DNA from: Papio anubis
Taxonomy: Eukaryota; Chordata; Mammalia; Primates; Cercopithecidae
Reading direction: 5' to 3'
Length of the DNA: 64,000 nt
Assembly: GCF_008728515.1 (NCBI RefSeq)
Contig: NC_044981.1
Span: 115,786,385 to 115,850,384 of the forward strand
Under the pieces are notes generated by a model, which worked only from the letters and a program-made list of their open reading frames with translations, was not told where the DNA came from and made no database searches. Below are positions 54,290 through 64,000 of this stretch, one piece after another. Positions within the stretch are counted from its first letter, which is position 1; each line of letters starts with the position of its first letter. Both the position numbers and the translations under genes were made by a program.

Positions 54290-54641
54290 TTCAGGAAGAA
54301 TGAGATTATGTGCTTTACAGGAACATGGATGGAACTGAAGGCCATAGTCCTTAGCAAACTGATGCAGGAACAGAAAACTAAATACTGCATGTTCTCACTT
54401 CTAAGTGGGAGCTAAATGGTGAGAACACAGGGACACAAAGAGGGGAACAACAGACACTGGGGCCTATGTGAGGATGGGGGATGGGTGGAGGGAGAAGATC
54501 AGAAAAAAATAACTGTTGTGTACTGGGTTTAGTATGTGGGTGACAACATAATCTGTACAATAAACCTCTGTGACACAGTTTACCTATATAACAAACCTGC
54601 ATATGTACCCCTGAACCTAAAATAAAATTTAAAAAATAAAT
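54290..54641 (+). mobile_element. 5'-truncated LINE-1 3' end with TSD
   Basis: The element begins with sense L1 ORF2-end sequence (GGAACATGGATGGAACTGAA, CTAAATACTGCATGTTCTCA, CTTCTAAGTGGGAGCTAAAT), then the G-rich 3' UTR (GATGGGGGATGGGTGGAGGG), ATATAACAAACCTGCATATG, TACCCCTGAACCTAAAATAA and an A-rich tail. About 350 bp remains of about 6 kb. AAAATTTGGCTTCAGGAAG (54280-54298) and AAAATTTGGTTTTAGAAAG (54642-54660), 16 of 19 identical, are the likely target duplications. Primate L1P class. Confidence 0.9.
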
Positions 54642-54660
54642 AAAATTTGGTTTTAGAAAG

Positions 54661-57600
54661 TAAGGTTATGGCTCAGGAACACCCGAGAATATGATAGTAA
54701 AAGTTCATACTTGTAAAACTTAGGGAATAAAAAGGATTCCGAGGCTAAAGAAAATCTTTAAAAACTTCTGATCTATTAAACTGTTAAGTTAGAAAATTCC
54801 TAGTCTATTCTTAATGGAGAAAATAAAGAATTTTTCTCAGGTCACAACATAGGAACAGAGACTAGAGCAAAGACATGATCCAGAGATATTTCCACCCTTC
54901 ACTGTAAGAAATGTGTGCAAAGCAAAAGAATGCCAGGTGTCACTGGGCATTGAGTGGAGCAGGATCCTTTCCAAGTGTGCTGTCTTCTATGATGAGGTTT
55001 TCCGGAGTGGGGATTCTTGACTCTGCATAGGGTGATCCAAAAGCTTGGTGATACCTAGGTAGGTTGAAGAGACACTTAACTGTTCTGGGAAAAGAGTAGA
55101 CCGGGACCTTCTGCTACTTGAAGGCTTCCCTCTCTGTGCCCGGAAAAAAAAAAAAAAATTGGTGTGGAATCCTTGGGGCTTCCAGGAAGCAAGGAACTGA
55201 GGACTGAACTTTGTGTTTGAAGTTAGGATAGTTTATATCTGGATGACTTAAAGATCTCTTGGCAAGAATGGAAACCAAGTCTCCCAAGGAGAAACCTACA
55301 AGAAGGAATGGGGTCAATTGCCCTGGTGACTTTGGTGCAACCAAAAGCCTTTGAGTGTTAGCCAGGGAGGGCTGGTTCAGATTCTGCAGATCCAGTTTCT
55401 AGCAGTAGAGCCTGGTGTCAGCATCAGTAACTAGTACATTGACCAGATTTTCAAGTTTTTTCTCTCTCCAACCGGCTGTCTAGTGTTCTTGTACAGAATG
55501 AACCCTTTGGAATGAATAAGTCCATAGTGTTCTTGGACAAGGCAGTAAGAAGGAACCTGAATGAGGTTATACTGGATATTTTTCTAAAAACCGAACTGTG
55601 GGAACTGAAAAATTAATTGAGAGGGGAGGCATACAAGAGAAAGAGATGTGATTTTATTTAAACTACAAGCTGAAAAACGTGACCCATCCTGGCTGCCTAT
55701 GAATATCATTAGTTCGATTAATCTGTGGATTTATTGTGAGATTCTCTAATTCAATATTTGGAGGTGCTCGTGGACTTGAAATGTGTTGGTCAATGCTGCG
55801 TTGAAATGGGCAGTCTGGGAAGAATACTATGGGAGAAATACGAGGATCTCTGGGACTCTCTAGAGAGCAGCCTCTGGAGGGGAATTCTTGCTCCTTTTCC
55901 ACAGATATTGGCATATTTTAGAGGAGACTGTTTTCAAACAAAAATGGCAGAAAGGACCCCTTTGTAACATGAGCATTTCTTTCGTGCAGATAAGCCTGCC
56001 TGTGACCTAGGAGTTAACAGCTGCCTTTATGACGGTTTTCCCTGGACTTCACAAATGACACCCCTTTAGAGTGGTTCAGTTTGAGTGTTAACAGACACCT
56101 ATGTGTGAGTAGCACGTATCCACAAATATCATGTTGTCCAGTTAGAAGATAAATATATAGAAGGTAATTAAGGTCACAGGGGAAATGTAATAAAAGTCCA
56201 ATCATTTTGGCAAGTATGTTACATCTAAACGTGCATTTGCTTTTTCTGCTCTATGGTTTAGGCCCCATGAAGATGATTTGGGGTGTCGTCTCTTCCTTGG
56301 CTAATTTATGTGCCCAGAGAATATGCGTCTACTCTGACCTCACCTGCTAACTTGCAAAGTGGCTTTTCTATTCCCAGAAGTTCAGTGCTGTGTGCAGAAT
56401 GGCCTTTGTGACTTAGAGGTGGATAAACAAGTTGGTTTTCTTCACTCCCATGTTAAGCCTCTGCTCAGCACTTTCTAGAGACTCTGCCTAAAAGTCTAAG
56501 ATAACTAAAGATGTAACTGATAGGTTTTCTCTGTTCTTTCTTAAATAATCACCTTTTTGGTGGCTGTGTTTTTTCATAACTTAGAACCACTCAGTAAGTT
56601 AAGTGAGTGTGTGGGGGTAAATGAAATCTCATTCATGGAAATGAACTTGAAACATTGAAATATTAAATCGATGATACATGTAGCTAGACAAAAACACTCT
56701 GCAGACCAACTAAAGTTTTGAGCTTCTCATTGAATAGATCCATTTCATTTTAACTGTGCTTTTCATGTCAGCAATGCAACTTACTCCAAATGCCTGAATG
56801 ATCCTTCCTCCTGGGTGTGTTGCAAACTGTATCAAGTTTCTGATACCCAGACCAGAATACTCAAGAATCTCCAAACACAGTTCTTTTATGCTCTCCATGA
56901 CCTGTGCTATGTCATTTCATTTAATACATATATTTATATTCAGAAAATGTAGCTATATATGCTGTGACTCCTTAGAAGACCTGAAGACCTGATGACCCCT
57001 ACAACCTAAACAGGCACTAAACACTGCTATGTTGTAGCGTGCAGGATCTGCAGTGACAGACAAGTCCCAGGTTATCTTTTGTGACCAAGGTCACATACAT
57101 TTTGACCTTTGACCCATATATTGGCTATGCCTCATGCCAAATTTGGGGCTCTGAAGGTCAGCTCCATCCCCTGGTTAGCCTCAGGACCATATCACAGGAT
57201 GATGAAGCCAAGACATACGTCAGGACCACCAGTTCTCATACTGTTGGCTCTGCACACTCATGCTACACCATTTAAATAAAACACAGAAATTCATCCCCTC
57301 TTCCCAGGAGTTGAACTTCTGCAGCTGGCAGAGTCTCCCTGCATGTTTTCTGGGAAGAGCTCATGGACATAAGAATTCATTCTGTGGAGCATAACCAGGC
57401 TTTTAGCCTCCGTCCCACACACAGCTATACATGCTGTGGTAGGGGAGAGGCCAAGGACGTTGTCTGGAAAGATGTAGGGCCAAGCACAGAGTCCCCGGGC
57501 TGCATCCTGGACCCACGCTAATCATTCCACCCCCAGGTAATTGTGGGATAATGTGTTCCCTTCTTCATAGGCAAAGCAGGTTATGGAAATTATTTTGTAA

Positions 57601-58500
57601 AAAGTACCTGGGAGTGTTGCCAAGCTCATTTTTGGTTCATTATACCATCTATTATTAATACATTATCACATAATGATTGTATGGTCTGATCTTTCCCTCA
57701 TGCACACTATGGTGGTTTTTCTCTGCTCGTGTGTGTGTAGACAGTGTAACTGGATCATGGTTCATGCTGAGCTTAAAATTTGATCTTCTGAATAGCAGCA
57801 GAAAGACTCTTTCTGGTGAATGCAGGTCTTCTGAGCACTTATCGACTGACTGTGTCATTAGACACCCCTTTCAGAAGGTACAAAAAAAGAAAAAGAAAAT
57901 TACTATTGTGAAATGAAGTCTGAGCAACTGGGAAGAAATGCCAAGATGAAATGAAATGCTAAAGGTAAATGAATGGGAAGAACCTGGGGAGATGGTAACC
58001 ACGTTAATCATAGCAAACTGGGATGAAAAGACAGAGAATAACACAATATAGAGACTTTTTTTAATTGTTAGAGGAAAAGATAGGTCCAATAGCATGAGTA
58101 GAGGCTTTGAAAAGTAAAGATAGCTCAAAAGGGACGAAATTCTCAAAGCATTCTAATTGTACAATCCTAGCTCACCTTCATAAGAGGACAGTTTAAGAAA
58201 TGGGCAGCAGGAAGGGGCTTGCTGTCTATTTTTAGAAAGATTTTGGCCAAAAAAAGGAAGTGTCAGTGCAAAAACAAGAGTCAGTTTTTACAGACACATG
58301 AGGGGTAGTGTTTTCCAAAAAGATCGAAAGGTGACACAATTTTATTCACTTTTGTAACTCTAGCACCCACTATAAGGGCTAGGTCCCCCAAATGTCTTCC
58401 GTCGATTCTGTTGTTTGGAGAATTTGCTCCCAGGTTCGTATGAGAAGGTATAGCTGACATTATATGGTATCTGGGATTTGCTTCGAAACAATCCAGGGAG
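54661..58500. other. 3.8-kb non-coding stretch without recognised elements
   Basis: Many short frames occur on both strands (for example 55663-55914 -, 55758-55967 +, 57677-57916 +, 57871-58146 -) and overlap one another. None has a recognisable domain, and I cannot defend an exon with splice signals. A 15-A run is at 55143-55157. Confidence 0.42.
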
Positions 58501-58504
58501 GAGA

Positions 58505-58647
58505 AAGACGGGGTGAGGGTAATGATGAAATAAGATTGACCACAATTTGATATATTTACACTGGGTGATAAATACTAGGGCATTCATTACTATATTATAT
58601 CTACTCTTGTATGTTTGAAATGTTCCGAAATAAAAATAAAAATAAAA
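58505..58647 (+). mobile_element. old L1M 3' end, sense
   Basis: AAATAAGATTGACCACAATT, TGATATATTTACACTGGGTG, GGGCATTCATTACTATATTA, TATCTACTCTTGTATGTTTG and AAATGTTCCGAAATAAAAAT match the terminal 140 bp of L1M (L1MC/L1ME-like) 3' UTR in order. Confidence 0.78.
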
Positions 58648-58703
58648 CCAGATCTCTCAATTTAAAATAAAATGTTGTAGTTTGCCAAAAAAAAAAAAAA
58701 AAA
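58648..58703 (+). repeat. short A-tailed segment after the L1M end
   Basis: About 39 bp containing AATAAA (58666-58671) is followed 15 bp later by 17 A (58687-58703). The layout is that of a transcript 3' end, but the body is too short to attribute. Confidence 0.4.
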
Positions 58704-58709
58704 TTCCAC

Positions 58710-60355
58710 TTGAAATATACCAATGCAGATCTTTAAAAAAGAAACTCACAGGAACAGAAACAGTGAAACCCTTAGGAAAAGGCTAATTGAATTGAAACAC
58801 AAGTGACACATTTGATTTGCAGTGGAGCGAAGGGGCAAATCTGAGACTCTGGAAAGTTATTCCGGTGCTCTATTTTATGGCTGACTTTCAGTCAAAGGGC
58901 ATGGGTGTCAGAGGGAGCTCAGTGTTTTCTGGGTTGCTACATGAGAACCAATCAACCAAAGTTATACAACGGTATATGTTTACTGAAAATAAAAACACTT
59001 TTTCTTCCATTGGAGCTATGGAACTGTACAACAGGCTGTTCTCAAGGTTTTAGACAGACCAGGTGTGAATGAATACACTAGTAGAAGCTTGACGGCCACC
59101 TGACAGGGATGCTGCAAAGAGAATTTCTGTATCACTGGGAGGCTGAACTAAATGACCTTGAAACTCCCTTCCCACTGGATGATCCCCTAATTCTGCAATG
59201 AGGTGATCCTTCCTGTTTAGGCACATAACTCGTAACTCTTGCAGGAGGCATGCCATTTGTCACACATCATGAGTACTTGATTTGAAAGAAAAAGAAAACT
59301 TGATTTTCAAGTAAAAACTAATATAGTCCTTCACCAGCTAAAACTTAAAGACTCAAATTATTAATGCTAAATAACTAGTTTTAGTAAATTGGGCTTTAAT
59401 CCATGTGAATCGAATTCCTAGAAAGTGTAAGGTGTTTGGATAGTAAAGGAGGCCAGGGCCTTTGCAAGTGCTGAGTGCTTGGATGGGTTTGGTGCCTCAA
59501 GCCTCTCTCCTCCCTTTCCTGGGAGCTGCCCATGATGTGCTGCTCTTGAATTGTTCTTCTGGCATGGAGAACAGCTGCAAAGGTTTGGATACTCACCTTG
59601 CAGAGCCATTTTTTAACTTAAAGCAACATGTCACCAATCCCAGTGATTTTTCCTTAAGCTTTATTTCTAACTGCAGTACAAAGATTTATTTTTCTAAAAA
59701 AAAAAAAAAAAGAAAAGAAAAAAAAGAAAAAGAATTATTATGTCAGCAAACAAATGGGCTGTGGGTTGAGGTGAGCATTCTGAAATGACACAGTATAACC
59801 AGTGCAGCTATTCTGGTGATTCCAGAGGGAAACTAAGCCCAGTTTGGTCTATATCAGGGTAGTATCTCATGGCCTCAGACTGAAGGTGCCCACTCTTCAG
59901 GACCTTAGTTAGCCTTGCTATAAATGATTGGGAAGGATATCGTGCTAGCCCTCCAAAGATCTGGAAGGGACTCCATTCTGTCCCATGATATTATTACCCT
60001 TTCTCTGTTTCTTCTCCAGTTGTCAGTGACATGAATCTTTGCTCCCTTCTTCGTGGAATATTTCTGATCTAATAGCCCCTACATTTCAAAAGATGGATAT
60101 AAACATTACATGAGTATTACAGGAAAGCTGGATTGCTCTGCAGTGAGTGAAATATGGAAAGGCCTTTCCCACCAAGCAATAGGCCAAATTGTAACTAAGA
60201 TGTATTTGAAATAGAATGGTTCATAGATCAGAGATGATGCTGCCTTTTTTAAAGCGTGAAAATGTTCCTTCTGCAGAATAAGACTCAAAAGAGGAACATG
60301 AATAATTTGATATTTATTTATTATGTTATGATCTGCTTTAATAATTACATATATG
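58710..60355. other. non-coding DNA, no element recognised
   Basis: No gene is recognised. An A-rich run with scattered G (59695-59733) is present. Overlapping minus frames at 59396-59609 and a + frame at 59462-59788 have no domain resemblance. Confidence 0.45.
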
Positions 60356-60360
60356 AATAG

Positions 60361-60386
60361 TGTGTGTGTGTATATATATATGTATA
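60361..60386 (+). repeat. (TG)n(TA)n microsatellite
   Basis: Five TG units followed by about five TA units and decaying sequence. Confidence 0.9.
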
Positions 60387-60389
60387 GAT

Positions 60390-62310
60390 GATACAGCAAT
60401 ATGATTCTTTAAAAGGCTACATATTTAATATGCTTTCACCCTTAGCTCAGAGCAAAGCTGGTTTGTTCCTGCAGACAAATCATCCCCAGCTCTGGAGTTC
60501 TATAGAGTTGACTTTAAATAGTCACTTGGTCTCAGATTTTGCTGGATTTCCAGTGTGATACATGAAAGGATGTTGCACTTGTTACTCAACTACATCTCCT
60601 CTTTTCCATTTCAGGCCATACATTTCCATTAATTAATGCACACTGTCGTTAGCTCAGTCTTCCCTCTTCTTTAATCATTTCAGCACCTGATTCACAATTT
60701 TACTTCCCATACCACCTCGGACAACATCCTTGTACTGGTCAAGTTTTAGTTTTCTGGCACCTTACCATTTAACACGTAACACCCTGTGTTTGTAAACATA
60801 TTTTTATCTCCCTGCACATCGAAGTACAACTTGGCATTTCCCATGCAGAAACCATAATGACACACTGCAAATAACTCAAGCTTCACACATATTTGCTCTG
60901 ACCCAATGTGTGGCAGGGCAATTTTAATCCTAGATTCACCATCCTTACCATTCCCATCACCTTTAATCCTCTCTAGAGTCCAGCATCTACCAAAGCTGTG
61001 CTAGTGAAATGTAATCAGGCTGAGAAGAAAATGCACTTTTATTTTAGGAAAATTCATGAGAAATTGGCAGGAAGTTAACCTGAGTGCGACACGTCTGCTC
61101 ATCCCTTTGTCTCTCCCACAGAGGCCAGGTCACTATGAGGGTTCTGCTGTTCTTGCCAGCCTTCAAGCAATCAACGGCTCCTGTCCAGCAGTGGCTCAAA
61201 CTCCTGGCCATTCACCCCAGAGACAGAAGCCAGTGGAGGAAGCAGTGATTGTTATTTACTTTTCTTGGCAGGTGGTGACCAGATGGGTATAAATGGGCTG
61301 TGGAAAAAGAGAATTCATGGCCAAAAATGGTGGTGCTCTCTGTCCAAAAACTAAGGCCCTATGACCGTGAATGAAGCTGGAGGACAGGTAGGAACAGGTA
61401 ATGGAAGTTATTTCCAAATCTCTATTCCCTTTTAGACTTTGAATGTTTTGAGTGTTTCATTAAATAGTGTTACAAGTCCACTAAGATTCCACATAAACGT
61501 TTAGCCAGCCAACAGTTAAGTCTGTACCTCCCAAGGCAAGTGATGAATGTTGAGATTATAATTGTGAATGGTACAATCTCAAGGTCTAGATGAAGTACAA
61601 CGTTGAACCGAAAAGGACTGAAAAAGCAAAAGAAGACATTTCCAGAAGAAAGTGCCAAAGTAGGGCTCCAGGCCAATTTGTTGAAGGCCAATTTGTTAAA
61701 ATTAACTTGATGAATGATCAATTTACTGACTCATTGAGGGTTTTTGCTTATGTTTTAGTTTAATTCTTACCCCTGCTTCTGAACATGACCCTGCCCCTGC
61801 AACAAAATAGTCGGGGCCAACTTCAGAGACAGGGACAGGGAAAGTATAGGGTGAAGATGAAAAGAAAACCTTCTAAATATCCTTACAATTTCACAAATTA
61901 GAAATTTGACAAATTGTTTTTCAGTCAATTGACTTACTTCCCCAAAGCACAGCTATCTTCTAATTGTCCCTGATTTCTAGCACAGGTTCCTGCTGCTTTC
62001 ACATGCAGTTAAAATAAGGAGGGATGACATTCCCAAGAGCACACACATATGCACACCACAAGGTGACATGTGCACACCTGTATCCACAACGCCCTTCCTG
62101 GGTTTCTGTCCAAGGTAAAGAAAGCCTTCTCAAAAGTCATCCCCTTCCTTCATGCTACAATCTTGCCTTATGTTAGGCTACCTTGGGAAAAAAACATCAC
62201 CAGAATTCTGGTGCTCAGACTTTCAGAGCATGGTAGGTCTTTTAGTCATCATAACTGAGTAATCAAATTGAAGACTAATCCAACTTGGATCTCCTCTCTA
62301 ATTTTCTTGG
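60390..62310. other. 1.9-kb non-coding stretch without recognised elements
   Basis: No gene or repeat family is recognised. A 15-bp tandem duplication, GGCCAATTTGTTGAA then GGCCAATTTGTTAAA, lies at 61671-61700. Frames at 61056-61292 (+) and 61470-61721 (-) have no protein resemblance. Confidence 0.45.
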
Positions 62311-62319
62311 CTATAAATC

Positions 62320-62680
62320 TATTCAGGCTGCTGTTAAAAAAACAAAAGCAAAAACAAAAAAACATACATTGGGTGGCTTATAAACAACAGAAAGTTATTT
62401 CTCACGGATCTGGAGACTAGGAAGTTTAAAAGGAAGGTACTGGCAGAATTGATGTCAGGTGAGGGCTCACTTCCTGGTTCATAGACAGCTGTCTTCTCAC
62501 TGTGTCCTCAGCCAGTAGCTGGCAAGGGAGCACTGGGGGGCCTCTTTTAGAAGGGCACTAATCCCATGCATGGGGGCTCTACTCTTGTGATCTAATTACT
62601 TCCCAGCCTTACCTCCTGATACCATCACATTGAAGATTAGATTTCAGCATATGGATTTTCGGAGAACACAAACAGTCCAC
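62320..62680 (-). mobile_element. ERVL-MaLR LTR (MST/MLT1-like), antisense
   Basis: The antisense MaLR order is clear: CAGGCTGCTGTTAAAA, GGGTGGCTTATAAACAACAG, AAAGTTATTTCTCACGGATC, TGATGTCAGGTGAGGGCTCA, TCTTCTCACTGTGTCCTCAG, AGAAGGGCACTAATCCCATG, GGGGGCTCTACTCTTGTGAT and GGATTTTCGGAGAACACAAA. There is no internal MaLR sequence beside it, so it is a solo LTR. An A-rich insertion (62333-62362) interrupts its left end. Confidence 0.87.
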
Positions 62681-62684
62681 TGCT

Positions 62685-63110
62685 GGTTGGGAGTGCCTAT
62701 AAAATCATCCGTCTATGCAAGGGACATTGTTTCATCAAGTCTTAAATATTTTCAATGCTACACTCTGCTGCTACAGTTCCCTGGTTTCTTTAGCTGTTAC
62801 TTGTATTCTTTGTTGCTTGTATCAAAATTGGAGACGTTTGAAAAGATCCTTAAAGGAGTCTGAAAAATTCAAGAGAAAAAGACACAGGAATACAAATTAG
62901 AACAACAGTAAAATACTATTTGCAACCTATAACATTGTCAAAGCACATGAAAAGGAACTCTATTGGTATTGGCTCCTAACCATTGGTGAAAACGCAAATT
63001 GGCTCAGTGCTTCTGGAATAACATTTGCAAATACATGCTGAGTAGCTTTAAATATCCATTGATCTTCAATTTTTCTTCTAGGGATTTTTCCCAAGGAAAT
63101 AGAAATGTAT
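62685..63110. other. non-coding DNA, no element recognised
   Basis: No gene is recognised. Overlapping + frames at 62630-62863 and 62715-62900 are spurious. The segment 62900-63110 has an L1-like flavour (AACCATTGGTGAAAACGCAA) but too little to call. Confidence 0.4.
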
Positions 63111-63124
63111 GTAAAAGTTATCCT

Positions 63125-63421
63125 GGCCGGGCGCGGTGGCTCAAGCCTGTAATCCCAGCACTTTGGGAGGCCGAGACGGGCGGATCACGAGGTCAGGAGA
63201 TCGAGACCATGCTGGCTAACACGGTGAAACCCCGTTTCTACTAAAAAATACAAAAAATTAGCCGGGCGAGGTGGCGGGCGCCTGTAGTCCCAGCTACTGG
63301 GGAGGCTGAGGCAGGAGAATGGCGTAAACCCGGGAGGCGGAGCTTGCAGTGAGCTGAGATCCGGCCACTGCACTCCAGCCTGGGCGACAGAGTGAGACTC
63401 TGTCTCAAAAAAAAAAAAAAA
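63125..63421 (+). mobile_element. young full-length AluY of Old World monkey type
   Basis: The full dimer begins GGCCGGGCGCGGTGGCTCAA and ends in a pure poly(A) of about 19. It carries CTCAAGCCTGTAATCCC, GCCGAGACGGGCGGATCACG, GAATGGCGTAAACCCGGG and GAGATCCGGCCACTGCAC, which are, from memory, the variant bases of the cercopithecid AluY (AluYRa-type) lineage rather than human AluY. It is close to consensus. The exact duplications AAAAGTTATCCT (63113-63124 and 63422-63433) define both ends. The A and B boxes are intact. Confidence 0.96.
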
Positions 63422-63433
63422 AAAAGTTATCCT

Positions 63434-64000
63434 AGTGATGTTTACAATAGAAAAATAGAAAAAATAGTGAAAATAGCTTTAATATCCATCCTTATTAAAT
63501 TAACTGAATATATTTTGTTACATTTATATGACATATAATAAATACCATGCAAATATTTAAAATTATCAAAATATTTTAAGTAAAGAAAACAATAGATTGT
63601 TAATCTATGTATAATACTATAACACTTTCTAGTATAGCATATAGCATGTTAGAAAAAGATCCTTACTTGATATACTAAATTAAATGATAACAATTATTGC
63701 TTGGCTAAGAGATTGTAAATGTTTATGCTTTTTCTTCTAGATCTATATTTTCCAGATTTTTGAGTAAATATGTCTTCAGTGAAGGGAGCCTCGTTTTGAA
63801 TTCTTATAATTCTTTTAAAAATAATTTCATAATTTTTCTTGTATAATTTTGTTATACAAAATTAAGAAAGCAAAGGGATTAAAAAAGCAGCCTTATTTTC
63901 CTACCAGAAAGAATCCCATTGTACTTTTTCTCTCCCTGTTAAGCACACATCTTCTCTAGAATACAGAAATATTCTAGAGATCACTGATGCATTTGAGGGA
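63434..64000. other. AT-rich non-coding DNA
   Basis: No gene or repeat family is recognised in the last 570 bp. Confidence 0.5.

Noticed and set aside
1..64000. tRNA, snRNA, Y RNA or 7SL genes
   Set aside because: I looked for intact A and B boxes and for U6, Y and 7SL starts outside Alus and found none. Visual search can miss diverged copies.
1..64000. CpG island or conventional promoter
   Set aside because: CG dinucleotides are sparse outside the young Alu; no dense GC-rich stretch with TATA or initiator context is visible apart from LTRs.

Overview
This is ordinary primate nuclear DNA with no confidently recognisable protein-coding gene, non-repeat RNA gene, CpG island or CRISPR array. 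It reads as an intergenic stretch or the inside of a large intron. All open frames are short (longest 212 codons) and lie in repeats, simple sequence or compositionally biased DNA. Several Alu elements fix the source as a primate. The youngest, at about 63125-63421, has the base combination I know from Old World monkey AluY lineages (CTCAAGCC near the start, GAGACGGGCGG, GGCGTAAACC, GAGATCCGGCCACTG), so a cercopithecid such as a macaque, baboon or vervet is more likely than a human or other ape.

Layout. 0-15 kb: an antisense 3'-end L1 (1.1-1.9 kb), an Alu right arm (4.8 kb), a G-quadruplex motif (5.1 kb), MIR remnants, and an unexplained 122-bp inverted repeat at 12.77 and 13.76 kb. 15-26 kb: an Alu with intact target-site duplications (14.96 kb), a (CA)24 microsatellite (17.97 kb), a MADE1 mariner MITE inserted into an antisense L2 (20.8 kb), and a tail-to-tail Alu pair with a very strong G-quadruplex motif in one member (21.9-22.6 kb). 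26-34 kb: an Alu inside a 1.4-kb pyrimidine-rich tract, L2 fragments, and two MER20 hAT elements (30.5 and 31.6 kb).

34-43 kb: a cluster of probable endogenous-retrovirus solo LTRs (34.7, 36.2, 38.1 and 41.8 kb), then an L2 3' end. 44-49 kb: two old L1M remnants in opposite orientation, one split by an Alu. 50-52 kb: an AluS, a 15-bp minisatellite, a purine tract and an AluJ. 52-64 kb: MIR copies, a 3'-truncated L1 with target-site duplications (54.3 kb), an L1M tail (58.5 kb), an antisense MaLR-type LTR (62.3 kb) and the young monkey Alu (63.1 kb).

No genes work together here. The content is layered mobile-element history plus a few non-B-DNA-prone sequences. Repeat family names come from memory of consensus sequences, not a database search, and old-repeat boundaries are approximate.
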